From positions 1 through 33,230 of IMG/VR virus record IMGVR_UViG_3300030329_006035: a stretch of DNA of 33,230 nt. One strand, 5' to 3'. A program made the translations under genes and the position numbers. Below the pieces are notes generated by a model, which ran no database searches, was not told the DNA's origin, and saw nothing but the letters and a program-made list of their open reading frames with translations. Positions 5,225 to 13,122 of this stretch are shown here, piece by piece. Within the stretch, counting starts at the first letter, position 1, and each line of letters opens with the position of its first letter. Source of the stretch: a virus.

Positions 5225-5908
5225 GTGAGCAAGAAAGTTCATACAAACTGGAAGGATTTTCTTCTTGAACTTGAACTTTCGGACGAGAATGTCTTCACCG
5301 GGGAAAGAAAGTATTCTCCCTCTTCTCTGCCGTTTCAAGTATATTGCGATATGGACGGCGTTCTTGTAGATTTAATTGATGGAATCATTAAGAATGTACA
5401 AGATACGATTAAGATAACAAAACCTGAAGAAGAACAGGCACTTATGACCATTCTTACTTCTGGTAAAGAGTGGGCTGACTTCGAAGCAACCGAAGAGGGT
5501 AAGAAGGCTCTTAAGCATATTTACAATATGTTGGGCAATGACGTCGACTTTTGGGCAAGCTTACCGGCAATGCCAGACGCACAACAGCTTTGGGACTTCA
5601 TAAACCCACTAGGCTGTCATATTTTATCAGCACCATGGGACGAAGACTCGGCAAGAGGCAAGAGAATATGGACAAGTTCCTTGGCTGGTAATCTAGATCC
5701 TGCTCCACAGCAGTCCAGGGTAGTTTTAACAAAGCAAAAACAGAAATATGCAGTAAATCCAGAGACTGGTATGCCAAATGTAATCATTGATGACATGGAC
5801 CGTTACTTAAAACCCTGGGCTGAGGCCGGAGGTATAGGTATCAAGCACACTTCTGCGGCCAATAGTATTGCAGAATTGAAAAAAATTATAGAGGACATGG
5901 GCAAATGA
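5225..5908 (+). CDS. HAD-family 5'(3')-deoxyribonucleotidase-like phosphatase
   Basis: A GTG start at 5225 is supported by AGAGGAAT just upstream. The first 14 residues (KVHTNWKDFLLELEL) form a NW-x-x-[FL]-L type leader that is extra to the enzyme. The catalytic core begins with YCDMDGVLVDL at about residues 40-50, where the first Asp would be the nucleophile and the second the acid/base. Later come LPAMPDAQQLWDFI, ILSAPW (motif II, Ser in ILSA), a lysine region (VLTKQKQKYA) and NVIIDDMDRYL (motif III/IV acids). This is the layout of the NT5C family of pyrimidine deoxynucleotidases, which dephosphorylate dUMP or dTMP in phage nucleotide metabolism. Length fits the family plus leader. It overlaps the next gene by four bases. 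Confidence 0.75.
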   Translation: MSKKVHTNWKDFLLELELSDENVFTGERKYSPSSLPFQVYCDMDGVLVDLIDGIIKNVQDTIKITKPEEEQALMTILTSGKEWADFEATEEGKKALKHIYNMLGNDVDFWASLPAMPDAQQLWDFINPLGCHILSAPWDEDSARGKRIWTSSLAGNLDPAPQQSRVVLTKQKQKYAVNPETGMPNVIIDDMDRYLKPWAEAGGIGIKHTSAANSIAELKKIIEDMGK

Positions 5909-6150
5909 TTAAAAAAACACTATTTTTACTAACTTTTTTACTTATCTCGACCAATTTATACGCTTCTCCGGATGAAAAATCAAAGTTTTATGACTTTTCT
6001 GAGCAGTTAATTGATGGTGAGATACAAAGACCGACAGCGATATACATGGATTCGCGCCAAGAAGCTAAGTTTCAACGACTTCTTAAGTTAAAAAGAGACT
6101 TTTTAGGTGATAATCTATGGAGAACAGCGAGGGACAGAGTTTTTAAATAA
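5905..6150 (+). CDS. Small exported protein with a GExxRP motif (81 aa)
   Basis: ATGA overlap with the upstream stop. A standard signal peptide (MIKKTLFLLTFLLISTNLYA, cleavage after YAS or LYA) precedes about 60 mature residues. The mature part reads DFSEQLIDGEIQRPTA, then a helix with SRQEAKFQRLLKLKRDF. From memory, short periplasmic proteins of myxobacteria and relatives (some in gliding-motility gene clusters) share a phrase like aromatic-x(5)-[IV]-x-GE-x(2)-[RK]-P before a basic helix; I cannot verify this here. It starts a run of three envelope genes. Confidence 0.7.
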   Translation: MIKKTLFLLTFLLISTNLYASPDEKSKFYDFSEQLIDGEIQRPTAIYMDSRQEAKFQRLLKLKRDFLGDNLWRTARDRVFK

Positions 6151-6152
6151 AA

Positions 6153-6449
6153 ATGTCGTCAAAAACCACTAAAATAATGATCTTTTTTCTGATATTATTA
6201 AATTTAGTGGACTTGACTGTCACAATTACGGCTCTTGAAAACGGATGGGCAACAGAAGCCAACCCAATAATGGATTTTTTCTTACAAATGGGTTATCCTT
6301 ACTTTATTGCTGTTAAATTAACTGGTGTTGCGTTCGCAAGTTTTGTTTTTTGGAAATTTAGATATAGAAAATTAACTTCTATTTGCCTTTCGATTGCACT
6401 AGGAGTTTATATTTGTTTAAATTTGCATTTTTTAAATGCTTTCCTATAG
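6153..6449 (+). CDS. Three-helix membrane protein, DUF5658-like
   Basis: ATG at 6153, two bases after the previous stop. Three to four membrane helices are evident: residues about 7-28, 48-66 and 75-96. The phrases NLVDLTVTITALENGWATEANPI (helix 1 into the loop) and FIAVKLTGVAFAS (helix 2) match the pattern N-x2-D-x(3)-T-x(8)-G-x(2)-E-x-NP...K of the bacterial DUF5658 family, whose role is unknown. It lies between two exported proteins, which suggests an envelope module. I am fairly sure of topology and less of the family name. Confidence 0.7.
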   Translation: MSSKTTKIMIFFLILLNLVDLTVTITALENGWATEANPIMDFFLQMGYPYFIAVKLTGVAFASFVFWKFRYRKLTSICLSIALGVYICLNLHFLNAFL

Positions 6450-6462
6450 TTACTAATGTCAG

Positions 6463-8580
6463 ATGTTAAAAAAAATTAAATATATATTGCTTTTTAGTTT
6501 CCTTGCCGCGTGCGGAGTAATGGATTTAATGCCCTCGCCCACCAAACAAGACGGAACTAGACCTGAAACACAAAGTAACCCTAATTCCCCTCCTCCAATT
6601 CCAGACGTATTAACATTAATTGACATTCCTATAAACGATCCTCTCGCGGGTTATGATGATGCATATAAAAACGATTGTTTAAAAAGAATTTACCTGCGTT
6701 GCCCACCTTACACCGAGTATTGGATTGCAGAAGCATGGTTAGACACATGCAACGATCATGAAATTATCGATATATCTAATTGTAAATGGCAACACGATTG
6801 TGATCCTCTAGAGCCATTGCTTGTTGAGAACCAACCTTGCCAAACAGAAGAAGGCACCCCGGGTATACAAGACGTATATTGTGATAAAGGTAAGGTACAA
6901 CTAACTGATTGCTCGCCATGTACTGAAGAAGTCTGCGACGGAATCGACAACGACTGTGACGGGGAGATCGACGAAGGAGACTATACATGTGAAACAGAAT
7001 GTGGAGTTGGGCCGGCGTACTGTGTGGAGGGGAGGTTGGTTTGTGAAGCCGACGGACCCGGAGAAGAAGTTTGTGATTTTATCGACAATGACTGCGACGG
7101 CCTGATTGATGAAGGTCAGAGAAATGCTTGCGACGATTGCGGCCCCGTGCCGGAAGAGTGGTGTAATGCAGTGGACGACGACTGCGACGGAGATATTGAT
7201 GAAGATTTAATTCAAGAATGTGAGACAGTTTGTGAAACTGGTTATGAAACATGTCTCTTTGGTCAATGGTCTCTATGCACAGCACAGCAACCAATGCCGG
7301 AAATTTGTAATGGAGAGGACGACGATTGTAATGGATTAGTTGATGACGGTATCGATTGTGAGTGCCAGATTCAAGATGTAGGAGTTCTTAATCCTTGTTT
7401 TGAAGATCCTCTTATTTGTGGACAAGGGTACAAAACTTGTGAATGTAAGACTCCAGAATGTGTAGAGTTCCAAATGTCTCAATGCAAACCAGCATGTGTA
7501 TGGTTCAATACTCAACCATGTGATCCTCAAAAAGGAACGATCCTTGCTGAAATTTGCAACAACTGGGATGACAATTGTAATTTCTTGATTGACGAGGGGC
7601 TCACAAAGAGTTGTTACTCTGGGCCTCCTGATACCTTAAATATTGGTGAGTGCAAGCCCGGGCTTCTAACTTGCGTTGCCGGTAATTGGGGCAGTTATGT
7701 TCCTGTTAACGTCTCCGGAGTTGTCTTTGTCGAAGACCATTGTGAAGGGGAAGTACTTCCTAAAGAAGAGATTTGCAATGGAAAAGACGACGACTGTGAC
7801 GGCATAATTGAGGAAGAATTAACAGAAACAGATATTGTATTTATTGTTGATCTTTCCGGATCCATGAATCAAGAAATTGACGCTGTTATCGGTGCACTTG
7901 TATCTTTCTCTATGTCCTATCAAGACGAGCCTAATATCAACTGGGCTTTAATTATTGGACCTTATAATGATATTGGTTCAGGCAACTATAAAGAGAAGCT
8001 TCATTTAAAGACCAATTTGGGTCCTTTTAGCGCCTTTTTAGCTTCTGTGCAGTCAGTGGATACATTATACCTTAACGGCGGCTATGAGCCCCTTTATGAC
8101 GCTGTATACCTATCAATTGAGAATATATGTGACCCTGCGAATTTAGAATATCAAAAATCAGATCTTGCTTGGAAATATACAAACACTTCAGATCCCGCTC
8201 TCTCTTCTTTTAATATTAACTGGAGAGAAGACGCGCAAAGAGTAGTTGTTGTATTTACAGACGAGCAGGGACAATCTTGGTTATCTGAGCCGGGAACCTC
8301 TAACACCGGGGGTGACGCCATTAGTCAAGAAATTTTGGTTAACGCAATCAACGGTGTGGATGACTTGAAGGTTTTTGCCTTCAGCCCTGAAGACACTAAA
8401 AACAGTACTCAAGACAAATATGTTAATGGTGCCTGGACTTCAATCCCAACGGGCTGGGAGCCGGTTACAATGGCTGGAGACGTTGGTTCTTGGTATCTCC
8501 TAACAGATGACGTTGGTGTAATGTTCAACAATCTAATGGAAGTACTTGAAGACACGGCTTGTTCTATATCTTCAGAATAA
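6463..8580 (+). CDS. VWA-domain lipoprotein with six MopE-type metal-binding repeats
   Basis: ATG at 6463. The signal ends in a lipobox LAAC with Cys17 as lipidation site, then a Pro/Ser/Asn-rich linker. Six repeats of the pattern C-[DN]-x-x-D-[ND]-[DN]-C-[DN]-x-x-[IV]-[DE]-[DE] begin at residues about 158, 204, 234, 282, 365 and 438 (for example CDGIDNDCDGEIDEG and CNGEDDDCNGLVDDG). These match the putative metal-binding or MopE copper-binding motif common in exported proteins of Myxococcota and relatives. A von Willebrand factor A domain fills about 457-690, with the MIDAS motif D463-L-S-G-S467 and a later acidic site (VVFTDEQGQS). The protein would sit on the cell surface and bind a ligand through a divalent metal. 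It is unusual phage cargo and probably host-derived. Confidence 0.9.
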   Translation: MLKKIKYILLFSFLAACGVMDLMPSPTKQDGTRPETQSNPNSPPPIPDVLTLIDIPINDPLAGYDDAYKNDCLKRIYLRCPPYTEYWIAEAWLDTCNDHEIIDISNCKWQHDCDPLEPLLVENQPCQTEEGTPGIQDVYCDKGKVQLTDCSPCTEEVCDGIDNDCDGEIDEGDYTCETECGVGPAYCVEGRLVCEADGPGEEVCDFIDNDCDGLIDEGQRNACDDCGPVPEEWCNAVDDDCDGDIDEDLIQECETVCETGYETCLFGQWSLCTAQQPMPEICNGEDDDCNGLVDDGIDCECQIQDVGVLNPCFEDPLICGQGYKTCECKTPECVEFQMSQCKPACVWFNTQPCDPQKGTILAEICNNWDDNCNFLIDEGLTKSCYSGPPDTLNIGECKPGLLTCVAGNWGSYVPVNVSGVVFVEDHCEGEVLPKEEICNGKDDDCDGIIEEELTETDIVFIVDLSGSMNQEIDAVIGALVSFSMSYQDEPNINWALIIGPYNDIGSGNYKEKLHLKTNLGPFSAFLASVQSVDTLYLNGGYEPLYDAVYLSIENICDPANLEYQKSDLAWKYTNTSDPALSSFNINWREDAQRVVVVFTDEQGQSWLSEPGTSNTGGDAISQEILVNAINGVDDLKVFAFSPEDTKNSTQDKYVNGAWTSIPTGWEPVTMAGDVGSWYLLTDDVGVMFNNLMEVLEDTACSISSE

Positions 8581-8627
8581 CCTAAAATATGGATTATTGA
8601 TAAGTTGCGACTATTTAATCTTAGGTC

Positions 8628-9470
8628 ATGAATTATAAAGTTACAAATAACTCCAAACGAGACATGTCTGTCGTAGAAGAATTGGTTGAGAAATTTTATC
8701 CATATGCTCAAGAATCTCTTCGTTTCGATAAGCCAGTAGATATATTTTTTGAATCCGATATTAAAAACTCTCATGACCCCCTTGGCAGAACTGCCTTTTA
8801 CGAACCGGATAAAATGTCTATAACAATTTTTGTCGACGGCAGACACCCTAAAGATATCATGAGGTCTCTTTCTCATGAGCTTACTCATCATGCTCAAAAT
8901 TGTGCTGGGCATTTTGATAATTCAGGTCCTACTGAAGAGGGCTATGCACAAAAAGATCCGCATCTCAGAGAGATGGAGAAAGACGCTTACCTTCGTGGTA
9001 ATTTAGTTTTTCGGGATTGGGAAAATTCATTCAACATAAAGGAGATTAATAAAATGAAAGTGAACGAAGAAACCCTTAGAAGCATTATCCAGAATGCTCT
9101 TCAGCAGGTATTTGAAGAGAGAGAGGCTAATGCAAAGGAAGAAGTTACCGAAGAGACAGAAACAGAGACAGTAGAGGAAGCCACAGAAGCAGATACCACT
9201 GTTGAAGAAGCTACAACTGATACCGAAGAGGTGACTGAGGAAGTAGAGACAGAAGAGACTGAGATCAACGAGGCCCAGGCGGATGAAGATCCTTTTGCTT
9301 GTGAGCCCGGTGAGGTTTACAACGAAAATTCTGAGGAGTGTGAAGACGCTGGTGCGGAAGAAGCACCTTCTCCTGCTGGTGAAAGAACAGCACAGAATGA
9401 AAATCTCGACGACTGGTATCGTGGAACATTATACGGAAAACTCTTGAAAGAGTGGACTACCAAGAAATAA
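8628..9470 (+). CDS. Zincin metallopeptidase-like protein with acidic tail
   Basis: ATG at 8628; the ribosome site is weak. Residues 1-140 form a domain with SLSHELTHHAQN, in which H83, E84 and H87 fit the HExxH zinc site; the acid-bearing helix after it (EEGYAQKDPHLREMEKDAYLRG) may give the third ligand. This resembles small peptidase-like proteins I recall from other marine phages. At residue 143 a second in-frame ATG (9054) follows AAGGAGATTAATAA, so a separate product could be made from there. It would begin MKVNEETLRSIIQNAL, a leader-like helix, followed by a long Glu/Thr-rich low-complexity stretch and a CEPGEVYNENSEEC segment. The tail ends LLKEWTTKK. Confidence 0.75.
   Translation: MNYKVTNNSKRDMSVVEELVEKFYPYAQESLRFDKPVDIFFESDIKNSHDPLGRTAFYEPDKMSITIFVDGRHPKDIMRSLSHELTHHAQNCAGHFDNSGPTEEGYAQKDPHLREMEKDAYLRGNLVFRDWENSFNIKEINKMKVNEETLRSIIQNALQQVFEEREANAKEEVTEETETETVEEATEADTTVEEATTDTEEVTEEVETEETEINEAQADEDPFACEPGEVYNENSEECEDAGAEEAPSPAGERTAQNENLDDWYRGTLYGKLLKEWTTKK
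9041..9056 (+). promoter_or_regulatory. Internal ribosome binding site and ATG within the zincin gene
   Basis: AAGGAG ends nine bases before the in-frame ATG at 9054. Translation from here gives a 138-residue acidic protein that begins with a leader-like helix. It is the better ribosome site of the two in this gene. Confidence 0.5.
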
Positions 9471-9481
9471 GGAGTATTATC

Positions 9482-9784
9482 ATGGGTAGAAAGAAAAGAA
9501 GAATCTTGGCAATGCGTGAAGCAGAGGCCACCATTAGAAGCACAATTGAAGCAGAGACTACAGTGGCTCTAAATGAGGCAATTGCTAGAGCAGAAGCAGC
9601 CGAAACTGCTGCTGCTGAACTTGCTGTGGCGGCGGAAACAATCACCGCTACTACCACAGCCACCACTACGGCGACAACCACAGCAACAAATACAGCAACA
9701 ACCAAGAAGACAACAACTAAGGCCACCACAAAGGCAAAAAAGACTACTGCTAAGAAGTCCACTACGAAGACAACAAAGAAGTAA
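9482..9784 (+). CDS. Lys/Thr/Ala-rich basic protein, histone-H1-like tail (100 aa)
   Basis: ATG at 9482 with AAGGAG eight bases upstream; the longer frame from 9452 is rejected. Residues 1-8 are basic (MGRKKRR), residues 10-55 form an Ala/Glu-rich helix likely to coil, residues 56-72 are a threonine-alanine repeat (TATTT), and the last 30 residues are Lys/Thr/Ala repeats ending TTKKTTKK-like. Such tails bind DNA nonspecifically in bacterial histone-like proteins such as AlgP and in H1 tails. A role in packing DNA, or as an internal head protein next to the acidic neighbours, is inferred. Its DNA is a low-complexity ACA/ACC repeat. Confidence 0.75.
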   Translation: MGRKKRRILAMREAEATIRSTIEAETTVALNEAIARAEAAETAAAELAVAAETITATTTATTTATTTATNTATTKKTTTKATTKAKKTTAKKSTTKTTKK

Positions 9785-9785
9785 G

Positions 9786-10046
9786 ATGTCTATCGATCTC
9801 AATAGAATGACTAGAGATTTTATTGTTAAGGAGGGTAAATTTGATCCTCCTACAATAAAAAGTTATATCCAATCTCTGGAGGAGGCTCTTAGCTCTTTTA
9901 AGCCGCGTACTATTAAAGAAAAGAACAAACTCGATATTGCGTTGCAACATATAAAAGAGATTAAGAGACAGGCCCGAAGAATGGAGGCTAAAATCCAAGT
10001 ACTAGAAGAAGAATTGAAAGTACTGGAAGAATCTAAGGGAGAATAA
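9786..10046 (+). CDS. Small coiled-coil protein (86 aa)
   Basis: ATG at 9786, one base after the previous stop, with AAGAAG as weak ribosome site. The same frame is open upstream through the threonine repeat, but that part is a shadow of the basic protein. The product begins MSIDLNRMTRDFIVKEGKF and continues as two helices with heptad leucines and isoleucines and many Lys/Glu, ending in ALEEELKVLEE-like coiled coil (read KIQVLEEELKVLEES). No family is recognised. It is sandwiched between the basic protein and the ligase-like fusion, all in one operon. Confidence 0.7.
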   Translation: MSIDLNRMTRDFIVKEGKFDPPTIKSYIQSLEEALSSFKPRTIKEKNKLDIALQHIKEIKRQARRMEAKIQVLEEELKVLEESKGE

Positions 10047-10047
10047 T

Positions 10048-12300
10048 ATGGGCGGTGTAGCTGGACATATGTCCCATCTATATGAGAATCCTGAACTTAC
10101 ATTTAAGGAAATAAAGGATATCTTCACAAAAGCCTCTAACGGTGAGTTAGAGGGCACTGAGAAGACAGACGGACAAAACCTCTTTATTTCTTATTCCGTG
10201 CAAAACGGAGGCGCTAGAGCGGCTAGAAACAAGGGTAATATTAAAGCTGGTGGTTTAAGTCCTGAAGAGTTGGCTAAAAAGTTTGCTGGACGTGGTGATC
10301 TTGAGAGAGCATTTGTTGAATCGTTCCAAACGTTTGAAAAGGCTGTTCGCTCGCTAGATCCAAAAACACAAATAGCTATTTTTGGACCAGACGCCAATGT
10401 ATATTACAACGCTGAAATTCAAGATCCCAGAACTGCAAACGTTATCAACTATGATACGAAGACATTAAACATTCATCAAGTTGGACATGCTGAGTTTGAT
10501 AAAGAAACCGGATCCGTCACAGACGCGGACGTTTCAAAGAATGCACAAGTATTAGACAATGCACTTGAAACTATGCAGTCTGCTATTGAAGACGAAGACT
10601 TTAAAATTCAAAAAAATGCAATCATGACCTTAAGGGCTTTAGATAATGATCGTGCTCTTAAGACTGCTGTTGCTGATTTAGAAAATGTTATTGACAATGT
10701 TGGTATTAGCGATAACCAAACAATAGCAGATTATATTATCGCAAGAATAGAACCTTTTTTAGAGGCCGAAGTTAAATTACCGAAAGACAGAATGGAACTT
10801 CTTATTAAAAGATTATTCAAAGTGAAGGGAGTTACATTCAATCAAATTGTCAAGGGTGTAGATATAGAGCAAAAAGAAAAGGTTCGTGAAATACTAAAAT
10901 CTGAAAAAACTCTTATGAACAGTGCTATAAATCCAATAGAAGATATAGTTCACGACTTCACGGTAGAAATGCTTAGAGGTCTTGAAAGTGCATTTGTTTT
11001 AAACAACCCCAAGGAGGTGATTAGATTAAGACAAGAGGTGCAAAAGGCAATTGCCGCCATTGAAAACTCTAATGATGAGAAAGCAATGGAAGTATTACAA
11101 AAACAAATGAGAAAGCTTAAGGATATAGAAAACATATCTACCGCTGTAGAAGGGTTTGTTTTTGATTACGGCGGGAGTTCCTATAAATTTACCGGTAACT
11201 TTGCACCTATGAATCAGATTTTAGGTTTATTCCGGTATGGTCGCGGGGGTTCTGGTCCTTTAACTGAAGAAGAGGCGGAAGTTTTAGATTACGAAGTAGA
11301 TACTAGTGATTATAAATCAATCGCACTTGTCCCGGGAGGCTTTAAACCTCCTCATCGTGGGCACTTAGATATGGTTAAGGCAGTTCAGGACGCAAATAGA
11401 ATTTTTATTATTATGGGCAGTGGTGGTAAGAGTCCTAGAAAAATTGGAAATACCACTGTTGATTATGATATGTCTAAGGAAATATGGAAAACATATCTTA
11501 AAGATGCCGGCATATCCAACTATGAATTCGTTGAAGCCAAAACAGGATCAACACCAATATCAAAAGCTTTTGATATTTTACAAGATATGACAATCCCAGG
11601 TCAGACAGTTTTAATGCTGACAAGCGAAAAGGACGCTGGAAGATTTGGAAACACCATTAAAAAATATGCACCAGAGGGTGTTGAGGTTCAAGGAGTTGAG
11701 GTTCCCACCACAACGTTGGACGCTGGTGAGGCTCTGAGTGCCAGCAACATGAGGACAGCCGTGGAAGCGGGTGACTATGATACTTTTCTAAAGTTTATTC
11801 CCGACGAGAGCAAGGCTCAAGCAGACGAAATGTTTTCCATGTTAGGTGGTAAAAAAAAAGTGAGCGAAATAATTTTGGATATTGTGGAATCTTTGTTGGA
11901 TGAAGCAGGTTACCAAACTAGTAAGACCAAAAAAGATTACTTAAAAAATTGGCATAAAATGCTCTCTACAGGCCCGGAAAAAGCTGGGCCACCTTACACC
12001 AAGAAAAGACCTAAAAAGGTCTCCAAATCGGCTCCTGCTGGCTTTGGAGCACTGGAAGAGGACGATATTGATGAGAAGAAGAAAAAGAAGAAGGTCTATA
12101 TGGAACCACACGGCCATCAGGATGCACCGGCAACACCAGAAGGTGACATTGAAGAAACAACGGGTGTTGGAGCAGTAGCAGGATACTCGGCTCCTTTGGC
12201 CGGCGTACGTAGAAGAAAAAAGAAGAAGAAAAACATGAGTGAAAATAATGAGTTCATTGATAATGTACTCGACTATTTATTACGCACACTGGAGCAATAA
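10048..12300 (+). CDS. Fusion of ATP-ligase-like adenylyltransferase and HIGH-type nucleotidylyltransferase
   Basis: ATG at 10048 with GGAG six bases upstream. The N-terminal half carries the covalent nucleotidyltransferase motifs of DNA/RNA ligases: motif I K39-T-D-G42, motif Ia ARNKGNIKAGG, motif III-like VYYNAEIQDP, motif IV E368-G-F-V-F, and motif V Y-K380-F-T-G. A helical insert lies at about 165-350. The C-terminal half has PGGFKPPHRGHLDM (H436-R-G-H439) and LSASNMRTAVEAG (563-575), the HIGH and ISSTxxR-type motifs of NMN adenylyltransferases and cytidylyltransferases. A basic tail (poly-Lys at about 675 and 727) and two short helices end the protein. The substrate is unknown; NAD synthesis, RNA repair or nucleotide tagging are possible. 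A NW-type phrase (YLKNWHKML) follows the second domain. Confidence 0.85.
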   Translation: MGGVAGHMSHLYENPELTFKEIKDIFTKASNGELEGTEKTDGQNLFISYSVQNGGARAARNKGNIKAGGLSPEELAKKFAGRGDLERAFVESFQTFEKAVRSLDPKTQIAIFGPDANVYYNAEIQDPRTANVINYDTKTLNIHQVGHAEFDKETGSVTDADVSKNAQVLDNALETMQSAIEDEDFKIQKNAIMTLRALDNDRALKTAVADLENVIDNVGISDNQTIADYIIARIEPFLEAEVKLPKDRMELLIKRLFKVKGVTFNQIVKGVDIEQKEKVREILKSEKTLMNSAINPIEDIVHDFTVEMLRGLESAFVLNNPKEVIRLRQEVQKAIAAIENSNDEKAMEVLQKQMRKLKDIENISTAVEGFVFDYGGSSYKFTGNFAPMNQILGLFRYGRGGSGPLTEEEAEVLDYEVDTSDYKSIALVPGGFKPPHRGHLDMVKAVQDANRIFIIMGSGGKSPRKIGNTTVDYDMSKEIWKTYLKDAGISNYEFVEAKTGSTPISKAFDILQDMTIPGQTVLMLTSEKDAGRFGNTIKKYAPEGVEVQGVEVPTTTLDAGEALSASNMRTAVEAGDYDTFLKFIPDESKAQADEMFSMLGGKKKVSEIILDIVESLLDEAGYQTSKTKKDYLKNWHKMLSTGPEKAGPPYTKKRPKKVSKSAPAGFGALEEDDIDEKKKKKKVYMEPHGHQDAPATPEGDIEETTGVGAVAGYSAPLAGVRRRKKKKKNMSENNEFIDNVLDYLLRTLEQ

Positions 12301-12301
12301 A

Positions 12302-13039
12302 ATGATTAAAAGAGAAGACTTAGCAGAAGAGATGAAGCTCAGAGAGCAAATTCGAAAAGCTATTAAAATTGTAAGAAACAAGAGAGAAGCCGCTCAAAAA
12401 CAACAGGTCAGCGAAGAACAAGAACTTCGCAATATTATTCGTCGACTTATTGAAGCTGAAGTTTCAACAGAAGTTCCGGGTAGGTCCACAGGAATTAATG
12501 TACTAGAGGATCTTCTTAAGAAAATCATTCCAATTATTGAAGATGATTACAAACAGCTTACAACTAATCCAGAACAGAGACAATCCTATAGAACCCATAT
12601 TGTTAATGGAATTCAGAGTCTTCTCGCCCCCGCTGCTGTCACAGACGAAATTAACGAAATTGATATTGAAGTTGGGGAAGAAGAGGGTGAGGACTTTATC
12701 GACGTTAGAGAACCAGAAGAGGAAGAAGCTCCGGAGCTAGACCCAGATCTTGAAAAGTTTGGTGTTGAAGGCGAAGATGAGACTGGGCGTAATATGGCTT
12801 ATGAAACTTTCAAAAAAGTTGAAAACAATATTCTCAACTCTTATGATCTTCTGTCAAATAAAGAGGACGAAGAAGAGTTCGTACAATATCTTATTACAAA
12901 CATGAAGTTGTATTTCGATAAATTCGAAGAAGAATTAACACCTTCTCTGGATCCAGAAATCACAACTCCAGAATACGAAAAAGAGAAAGAGTCAGAAGAA
13001 GTTCCAGAAACAGGCTTAGACTTAGATTTGGGCGCTTAA
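12302..13039 (+). CDS. Acidic helical protein, possible head-core or scaffold protein (245 aa)
   Basis: ATG at 12302 with GGAG seven bases upstream; the longer frame from 12239 is rejected. Residues 1-55 are helical and basic, with EEQELRNIIRRLIEAEV echoing the SQLKQII leader. Residues 60-115 form a helical domain (NVLEDLLKKIIPIIEDDY). An acidic linker (about 120-165) and a second helical domain (about 168-215) follow, and the end is acidic again. High charge, helices and position after basic proteins would suit a scaffold or core protein of a T4-like head, but no sequence signature proves it. It closes the rightward block. Confidence 0.65.
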   Translation: MIKREDLAEEMKLREQIRKAIKIVRNKREAAQKQQVSEEQELRNIIRRLIEAEVSTEVPGRSTGINVLEDLLKKIIPIIEDDYKQLTTNPEQRQSYRTHIVNGIQSLLAPAAVTDEINEIDIEVGEEEGEDFIDVREPEEEEAPELDPDLEKFGVEGEDETGRNMAYETFKKVENNILNSYDLLSNKEDEEEFVQYLITNMKLYFDKFEEELTPSLDPEITTPEYEKEKESEEVPETGLDLDLGA

Positions 13040-13041
13040 TA

Positions 13042-13122
13042 TTATTTTGTTTCCCAAAACGCCGATAAGTATATACAGAGCCCTGATATTGCAATAAAAA
13101 ATATTATTTCTTCAATTGACAC
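13042..13122 (-). CDS. 26-residue single-pass membrane peptide (candidate)
   Basis: On the minus strand a GTG at 13122 follows AAAGAGGG with nine bases between. The 26 codons encode a short acidic start (MSIEE), one hydrophobic segment (IIFFIAISGLCIYLSAF) and WETK at the end. It lies 19 bases after the stop of the 13142 gene in the same direction. The frame ends three bases from the stop of the convergent gene at 13039. Short length and GTG start make it a candidate only. Confidence 0.4.
   Translation of the reverse strand: MSIEEIIFFIAISGLCIYLSAFWETK

Noticed and set aside
4860-5246. Minus-strand frame rich in Cys and Phe opposite the leader protein
   Set aside because: No ribosome site, no neighbours on that strand and an implausible composition; it mirrors the cysteine-cluster and acidic genes.
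8409-8912. 167-codon minus-strand frame across the end of the VWA gene
   Set aside because: It covers conserved VWA and HExxH coding regions on the other strand and has no own signals.
9457-9762. Long open frame on the minus strand (Val/Ala-rich) opposite the basic protein
   Set aside because: It is the mirror of a threonine-alanine-lysine repeat; the plus frame has a ribosome site and operon context, and the minus product is a low-complexity hydrophobic artefact.
9573-9785. Gln/Arg-rich open frame upstream of the 9786 start
   Set aside because: It is another frame of the same low-complexity repeat; the coiled-coil protein is better started at ATG 9786.
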